Shown: positions 4,429 through 8,619 of the stretch, piece after piece
Layout: each line of letters begins with the position of its first letter
Numbering within the stretch: position 1 is the stretch's first letter
From: JAAYBT01 sp964404395
GTDB taxonomy: Bacteria > Bacillota > Clostridia > Acetivibrionales > DTU013
Reading direction: 5' to 3'
DNA length: 8,619 nucleotides
NCBI GenBank assembly: GCA_964404395.1
Contig: CAYOKA010000097.1
Span: 1-8,619 of the forward strand
Program-made: the position numbers and the translations under genes
Notes under the pieces: generated by a model
Databases searched by the model: none
What the model was told of the DNA's origin: nothing
Seen by the model: the letters and a program-made list of their open reading frames with translations, nothing else

Positions 4429-5613
4429 ATGGCGGGCTACAAAATAAATGTCATTAGGCTAAATAAAATAATCAACAAAGCTATTGAAACAATCAACAAT
4501 AGCAAAACTGAGATATATGATATTGCAGATAGCTCGCGTAATGAGTGCAAAATGCTTGAGGAAGAACTGAACTCTCTGAAGCATCAGGTTACTAATCTTA
4601 TTGGCGAGGTTGAGGTGCTAGAGTTAGCTCTAAAGCAAAGCAAACGCAAATTAATGACAATTAATAAAAACTATGATAACTATTCTCAAGAGGAGCTTAA
4701 GGATGCCTATGAAAAAGCCGATAACCTTCGTGTAGAACTGGCAATTAAGAGAGCGGCGGAGCAGTACCTAATTAAGCGAAGAAATGAGCTTGAGATCCGC
4801 ATTAAGGATGCAATTAAGACTGTTCAGAAGGCAGATAATTTGATTACACAGGTTGGCATGGCATTAGGATATCTTACAGGGGACTTGCAGGAAGTCAGTA
4901 GTCAGCTTGAGAGCTTACAGCATAAGCAGTTAGTTGCTCAAAAAATAATCATGGTCCAGGAAGAAGAACGTAAACGTGTGGCGAGGGATATTCATGACGG
5001 GCCGGCACAGTTGTTATCGAATGTAGTTTTAAAGGCTGAGATATGCGAAAGAATGATTGACATTGATTTAGATAAGTCTCGAGAGGAGCTAAGAGATCTA
5101 AAAAAGATTGTCAGAGAAAGCTTGCAGGACGTTCGAAAGATTATTTACAATTTGAGGCCTATGTCCTTAGATGACTTAGGACTAGTCCCAACGCTGCAAA
5201 GATATGTAACTACCTTTCAGGAGGAATCAGGCATAGCGGTATCTTTTCAGACCAGGGGAACACCGCCGGAGTTAAAATCCGTAATATCAACTACTGTACT
5301 GCGGGTCGTACAGGAAGCAATAAATAACGTGGTTAAGCATGCAAATGCAGATAGTATTTCCATACATATAGAATTCCTGCCAATGGAGATCAAGCTTTTT
5401 GTTATTGATGATGGTATAGGCTTTGACACAGCAAAGCTTAAGGAAAAAGATGAAGATATCTCCAGCGGCTTTGGCTTGACCAGTATGCGCGAACGTGTGG
5501 AACTGCTTAACGGTGAAATGCTTATCAGCTCTGAACCGGGGAAGGGGACCCGGCTGAATATAATGATACCCTTTACACAAGAAGAGGAGGATATGGATGA
5601 AAAACAAGATTAG
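4429..5613 (+). CDS. degS: DegS-like cytoplasmic sensor histidine kinase
   Basis: This 394-residue kinase has no membrane segment, so it should sense a cytoplasmic signal. Residues ~1-170 form a long charged, coiled-coil-rich DegS-type sensor region. The HisKA_3 phosphoacceptor helix follows with RVARDIHDGPAQLLSN; His189 sits at the same position as the phosphorylated His of B. subtilis DegS (385 aa). NLRPMSLDDLGLVPTL (~241-256) is the usual motif ending this domain. The HATPase domain shows VVQEAINNVVKHA (N-box), DDGIGFD and GFGLTSMRERVELLNG (~347-362). The start ATG has AGGTGG (4419-4424) five bases upstream. The 3' end overlaps degU by 17 bases, so the two are co-translated. In relatives DegS controls exoenzyme production, motility or competence; the targets here cannot be told from the window. 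Confidence 0.93.
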   Translation: MAGYKINVIRLNKIINKAIETINNSKTEIYDIADSSRNECKMLEEELNSLKHQVTNLIGEVEVLELALKQSKRKLMTINKNYDNYSQEELKDAYEKADNLRVELAIKRAAEQYLIKRRNELEIRIKDAIKTVQKADNLITQVGMALGYLTGDLQEVSSQLESLQHKQLVAQKIIMVQEEERKRVARDIHDGPAQLLSNVVLKAEICERMIDIDLDKSREELRDLKKIVRESLQDVRKIIYNLRPMSLDDLGLVPTLQRYVTTFQEESGIAVSFQTRGTPPELKSVISTTVLRVVQEAINNVVKHANADSISIHIEFLPMEIKLFVIDDGIGFDTAKLKEKDEDISSGFGLTSMRERVELLNGEMLISSEPGKGTRLNIMIPFTQEEEDMDEKQD

Positions 5614-6250
5614 AGTTCTTATTGCCGATGATCATTCCATGCTTAGGCAGGGGCTCAAACAGATCCTTGAACTCGAAAAGGACATCATTGTTGTTTCATT
5701 GGCGACAAACGGGAGTGAGGCAGTGCAATTTGCGCAAGAATTCAGTCCTGATGTAATACTGATGGATATAAATATGCCGGGTCTAAACGGGCTGGAGGCC
5801 ATTAGTGAAATCAGAAAAATGAACCTTCCGGTGAAAATAATTGTTCTGACCATTCATGAGGATCGGGAGTATCTATTCAAAACACTGCAAATGGGTGCGG
5901 AAGGCTATGTTCTAAAGGATGCTGAAACAGATGTTCTGATAGAGGCGATCCGTAGTGTTCATGCAGGCAATTCTTTTATACAGCCTAATATGACGAAAGA
6001 ACTGATAAAGGAATTTAACAGAGTAACGATGCGAGAGAATAGTAAACATGAAATGAAAAACCTTACAGCAAGGGAGATGGAGGTTCTCGAGCTTATTGCA
6101 GAGGGAATGATTAATAAGGAAATCGCAAGGCAGTTATTTATCAGTGAAAAAACGGTTAAAAACCATGTCTCCAATATATTCAAGAAGCTAAATGTCTCAG
6201 ACAGAACCCAGGCTGCCATTTATGCATTTAAGCATAATTTTATGATTTAA
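5597..6250 (+). CDS. degU: DegU-like response regulator, NarL/LuxR type
   Basis: This 217-residue regulator is the partner of the preceding kinase. The receiver domain (1-~125) has acidic pocket D11-D12, phospho-accepting Asp57 in ILMDINMPGLNG, Thr85 (VLTIHED) and Lys107 (VLKDAE). A variable linker leads to a LuxR-type helix-turn-helix (~154-214) with LTAREMEVLELIAEG and INKEIARQLFISEKTVKNH. The length is close to B. subtilis DegU (229 aa), the difference lying in the linker. The ribosome site GAGGAGG lies inside the end of degS, and the genes overlap by 17 bases, typical of a tight kinase-regulator pair. It is followed after 85 bases by a truncated murA, and no clear terminator separates them, so read-through into the division genes is possible. 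Confidence 0.93.
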   Translation: MKNKIRVLIADDHSMLRQGLKQILELEKDIIVVSLATNGSEAVQFAQEFSPDVILMDINMPGLNGLEAISEIRKMNLPVKIIVLTIHEDREYLFKTLQMGAEGYVLKDAETDVLIEAIRSVHAGNSFIQPNMTKELIKEFNRVTMRENSKHEMKNLTAREMEVLELIAEGMINKEIARQLFISEKTVKNHVSNIFKKLNVSDRTQAAIYAFKHNFMI

Positions 6251-6274
6251 CTATCCAACCAAAAAGCGTACTTG

Positions 6275-6303
6275 TTGATACCTTTTTTCTTGAGTGGTAG
6301 AAT
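6275..6303 (+). promoter_or_regulatory. Candidate promoter ahead of the truncated murA
   Basis: TTGATA (6275-6280), 17 bp, TAGAAT (6298-6303): each hexamer matches the SigA consensus at five of six positions with ideal spacing. The predicted start near 6310 would drive murA-ftsQ-sbp-ftsA independently of degSU. It could be the original promoter of this operon or a fortuitous one created at a rearrangement junction. Confidence 0.5.
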
Positions 6304-6335
6304 TGTATTGATACGGCACATATGATAATAAGGTT

Positions 6336-7265
6336 ATGCACTCAGGTGGGTGTGAAATAGGCCCGAGACCAATAGACTTGCATTTGAAAGCATTGAAAAG
6401 TATGGGCGTTAAGGTGCGGGATGCCCAACGTGGATTTATTCACTGTGAGGCTGATAGGTTGAAAGGTTGTGATGTCCAGCTCGATTATCCAAGTGTGGGT
6501 GCTACTGAAAATATTATGCTAGCCTCGGTATTTGCTGAAGGTGAGACTGTTATCAGGAATGCTGCTAAGGAACCGGAGATTCTAGATCTACAGAATTATT
6601 TGCAGGCGACCGGTATTCATGTGACCGGCGCGGGTACGGGTGTTGTAAGAATATGCGGCGGAGCTCATGAGCTGAGAAGTGCAGAGCATACAATTATTGC
6701 AGACCGGATTGTGGCAGGTACATATATGGTAGCAGCGGGCATTACAGGAAGTCAATTACTGCTGAGGAATGTGATACCCGAACACCTGGGTTCCATTATT
6801 TCCATTTTGGGAGAAAGCGGGTGCAGGGTCAATGTCAGGGGAAGCACCATGATGGTAACAGGACCTTCCAGACAAAGGGCAGTAGATATTGTTAGAACGA
6901 TGCCCTATCCGGGGTTCCCAACCGACATGCAGGCGCAGGTTGTAGCGATGCTTACGATTGCCAGAGGTACCAGCATAATGGTGGAAACTGTATTTGAAAA
7001 CCGCTACAAACACGTGGCTGAATTACTGAGAATGGGCGGAAATATTAAGCTTGAGGGACGAGTTGCTATAATTAAGGGCGTGAAAAAGTTGATTGGCGCC
7101 AATGTTTATGCTCGTGATCTCAGGGGAGGGGCTGCGCTTGTGCTGGCGGGACTTGCTGCAGATGGTGAAACAGTGATTTCTGATATTAAGCATATTGACC
7201 GCGGGTATGATCATATTGAAGAAAAATTGCAGCAAGTAGGAGCATTGATTCGAAGAATACCTTAG
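6336..7265 (+). CDS. murA: N-terminally truncated MurA (enolpyruvyl transferase), probably inactive
   Basis: MurA transfers enolpyruvate from PEP to UDP-GlcNAc, the first committed step of peptidoglycan synthesis. Full-length MurA is about 420 residues; this frame encodes 309 and begins at the active-site loop. SGGCEIGPRPIDLHLKAL matches the region around E. coli Cys115 and Arg120. Everything after it is present and in register: FPTDMQAQ (Asp305 equivalent at residue 197), ENRYKH (Arg331), DLRGGAALVLAG and HIDRGY (Arg397). The missing ~110 residues hold the Lys22-Asn23 pair and Arg91 that bind substrates, so normal activity is unlikely. Only 85 bases separate it from degU, too few to encode the lost part. 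A stop (TGA 6309-6311) closes the frame nine codons upstream, and the ATG has only AAGG at two bases, a poor ribosome site. The gene is still open and could be a recent pseudogene; a second full murA elsewhere would be expected. Confidence 0.88.
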   Translation: MHSGGCEIGPRPIDLHLKALKSMGVKVRDAQRGFIHCEADRLKGCDVQLDYPSVGATENIMLASVFAEGETVIRNAAKEPEILDLQNYLQATGIHVTGAGTGVVRICGGAHELRSAEHTIIADRIVAGTYMVAAGITGSQLLLRNVIPEHLGSIISILGESGCRVNVRGSTMMVTGPSRQRAVDIVRTMPYPGFPTDMQAQVVAMLTIARGTSIMVETVFENRYKHVAELLRMGGNIKLEGRVAIIKGVKKLIGANVYARDLRGGAALVLAGLAADGETVISDIKHIDRGYDHIEEKLQQVGALIRRIP

Positions 7266-7305
7266 TATTACCGTAATTACACAGGAGAAAATCAGGGGGA
7301 GATTT

Positions 7306-8154
7306 ATGAAGGTACGAAGGATTAAGGGTGTTCATATACCTCCATATAAAGTTAAGAGAAGAAAAAGAAGACTGAAAAGAATACTGCGAACTATTAGATG
7401 CTTGCTGGTGATAATTTTGTTTGCGATGACTATCGTGTATGCTGCACTGTCACCATTTTTTAATATCAATGAGTTTGAAATAGAGGAAGCATTACATTAT
7501 GATGATAGCTACCTGATGGAAGCTTCAAAAATACAATTGGGGCGTAATGGATTCCGAACTGTATTTTCCGGGGCAGGTAAGTTTTATTTGTTACGTATAG
7601 GGTCTGCAGAGCGTGCCATTGAGGAGAGTTGTCCTTATGTTAAGGCTGCTAAGGTAAGGTATGTCATACCTTCTACGGTTTCTATCGAGGTGGAGGAGAG
7701 GGAAGCTGCTGGGTTACTTAGGGAAAATGATGTAGATGTTATAATAGACAAAGATGGTTTTATGCTGGAGTTTGATACGAATAAATTGCACTCTGAATTA
7801 CCTGTAATAGTGGGGATTGAGTTGGAATCGCCAAGACTGGGGCAAAAAATTGATGTTTCAGAGGAATTGCTCTTATCAGCTTTCAAAGTTTTTGATACAA
7901 TAAGTGAAGTGGATAGGTCGAAGGAGGACAAGCTTTTGCCCGATGTGGACTATGTTAATGTTGGGGATCTTTATAATGTCAGCTTTTCTTTGCAGTCACG
8001 AGTAATTGTTAATCTTGGTGATATGGGTGATTTATATTACAAAATTAGCGCTGCTCAGACCATATTTACACAAAATATAAAAAGTACGGAAAGGGGTAAA
8101 CTGGATTTTTCATATGGAGCCAATCCTGTTTTTACTCCGGAAAGCAGAGGGTGA
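7306..8154 (+). CDS. ftsQ: FtsQ/DivIB cell-division protein
   Basis: This is a bitopic divisome protein that links the FtsL/DivIC-type complex to septal wall synthesis. The 282-residue protein has the standard layout: a very basic cytoplasmic N-terminus (RRKRRLKRI, residues ~1-30), one membrane segment (~31-48, CLLVIILFAMTIVYAAL), then an extracellular POTRA domain starting FFNINEFEIEEAL, with SCPYVKAAKVRYVIPSTVSI followed by a beta-rich FtsQ domain (IEVEEREAAGLL). The start ATG has GGGGGAG about five bases upstream. It lies 40 bases after the truncated murA and four bases before sbp, so it belongs to the division operon. The C-terminal tail is short and does not end in an obvious extra domain. 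Confidence 0.9.
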   Translation: MKVRRIKGVHIPPYKVKRRKRRLKRILRTIRCLLVIILFAMTIVYAALSPFFNINEFEIEEALHYDDSYLMEASKIQLGRNGFRTVFSGAGKFYLLRIGSAERAIEESCPYVKAAKVRYVIPSTVSIEVEEREAAGLLRENDVDVIIDKDGFMLEFDTNKLHSELPVIVGIELESPRLGQKIDVSEELLLSAFKVFDTISEVDRSKEDKLLPDVDYVNVGDLYNVSFSLQSRVIVNLGDMGDLYYKISAAQTIFTQNIKSTERGKLDFSYGANPVFTPESRG

Positions 8155-8158
8155 TACT

Positions 8159-8509
8159 ATGTTGCCGGTTTTAGGAATGATAATAGGACTAATCATTGGA
8201 GTGCTTTTTATCCCGGTAAATATTCCCCCGCAGTATTCGATTTATATGGCGGTTGCAATACTTGCGGCGTTGGATTCTGTGTTTGGAGGTATTGCTTCGA
8301 CATTACAAGAGAAATTTGACATGAAAGTTTTTCTTTCAGGTTTTTTCGGTAATGCCTTGTTGGCAGCCGGACTTGCTTATATCGGAGATCAGCTTGGGCT
8401 AGAGCTATATCTGGCGGCAATATTTGCATTTGGTAATAGAATGTTTCTTAATTTTGCACTTATTCGCAGATACATATTGAATAAGTCGTCTAAAAAAGAT
8501 AATATATAG
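8159..8509 (+). CDS. sbp: Small basic membrane protein Sbp (DUF1290 family)
   Basis: A 116-residue membrane protein of the family that sits between divIB and ftsA in many Firmicutes; its exact role is not known. Three or four hydrophobic segments are seen (about residues 1-20, 26-48, 58-75 and 80-100), with the family-typical stretch YMAVAILAALDSVFGGI near residues 26-42 and the C-terminal FGNRMFLNFALIRRYIL before a basic tail. The ATG at 8159, with GAGGGTG a few bases upstream and four bases after the ftsQ stop, is preferred over the in-frame ATG at 8114, which lies inside ftsQ and would add 15 residues not expected in the family. Confidence 0.87.
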   Translation: MLPVLGMIIGLIIGVLFIPVNIPPQYSIYMAVAILAALDSVFGGIASTLQEKFDMKVFLSGFFGNALLAAGLAYIGDQLGLELYLAAIFAFGNRMFLNFALIRRYILNKSSKKDNI

Positions 8510-8529
8510 TTTGTGGAGGGGTTGCTTGC

Positions 8530-8619
8530 GTGGGTGATTTAATTGTAAGCATTGACATAGGTACTTCCAATGTGTGTACTTTAATTGGGAGGGTGAATAA
8601 TTATACACAGCTGGATATT
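8530..8619 (+). CDS. ftsA: FtsA, N-terminal 30 residues (runs off the window)
   Basis: FtsA is the actin-like protein that tethers FtsZ to the membrane. The first 30 codons read VGDLIVSIDIGTSNVCTLIG and on; the phosphate-1 motif of the actin fold, SIDIGTSNVCTLIG, is characteristic of FtsA. The start is a GTG with GGAGGGG (8515-8521) about eight bases upstream; no in-frame ATG or TTG is better placed. It follows sbp by 20 bases. The rest lies outside the window. Confidence 0.85.
   Translation, partial: MGDLIVSIDIGTSNVCTLIGRVNNYTQLDI

Noticed and set aside
8114..8158. Upstream start for sbp adding 15 residues
   Set aside because: It lies inside ftsQ without a good ribosome site; the ATG at 8159 has one and matches the usual family start.

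Overview
The window looks like a chromosomal segment of a moderately AT-rich, low-GC Gram-positive anaerobe of the class Clostridia. The evidence is the protein families and their order: MurG, MurA, FtsQ/DivIB, the 'small basic protein' Sbp and FtsA form a Firmicutes-type division and cell-wall (dcw) cluster. A cyclic-lactone Agr system, a DegS/DegU pair, strong GGAGG-type ribosome sites and TTGACA/TATAAT promoters agree with this. A Ruminiclostridium/Acetivibrio-like clostridium is a reasonable guess, but the sequence alone does not prove it.

Layout. (1) Positions 1-481 are the 3' part of murG. (2) Positions 478-711 (minus) hold a small unrecognised helical protein with its own good promoter; its stop codon overlaps the murG stop. 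(3) Positions 860-1679 (plus) are an agrBD unit. Two perfect 15-bp direct repeats, exactly 21 bp apart, sit beside a promoter with a consensus -10 and a poor -35. They are followed by AgrB (peptidase/exporter) and a 47-residue AgrD pro-peptide overlapping the agrB stop codon. (4) Positions 1693-3841 (minus) are the cognate sensor pair, a LytTR-type response regulator (AgrA-like) followed by a multi-pass GHKL histidine kinase (AgrC-like). This pair converges on agrBD, with a hairpin shared by the two 3' ends. (5) Positions 3842-4428 carry no protein gene. They hold the regulator's promoter region, a 53-nt tRNA-like relic (plus), an intrinsic terminator, tRNA-Lys(CTT) with its promoter (minus), and a promoter for degS. 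(6) Positions 4429-6250 (plus) are degS and degU, overlapping by 17 nt. (7) Positions 6336-7265 encode a MurA lacking about its first 110 residues. (8) Positions 7306-8619 resume the division cluster: ftsQ, sbp and the start of ftsA.

How it fits together. AgrB should process AgrD into a Cys-anchored cyclic peptide rich in aromatic residues. The kinase would sense it outside the cell and phosphorylate the LytTR regulator. That regulator probably binds the tandem repeats ahead of agrB, closing a positive loop. The DegS/DegU pair next door is a second, cytoplasmic-sensing system. The two systems and the tRNA lie between murG and the remainder of the division cluster, and the flanking murA has lost its 5' end. 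This suggests an insertion/deletion event at this spot. No integrase, transposase, CRISPR array or insertion sequence is visible, so the mechanism is unknown.
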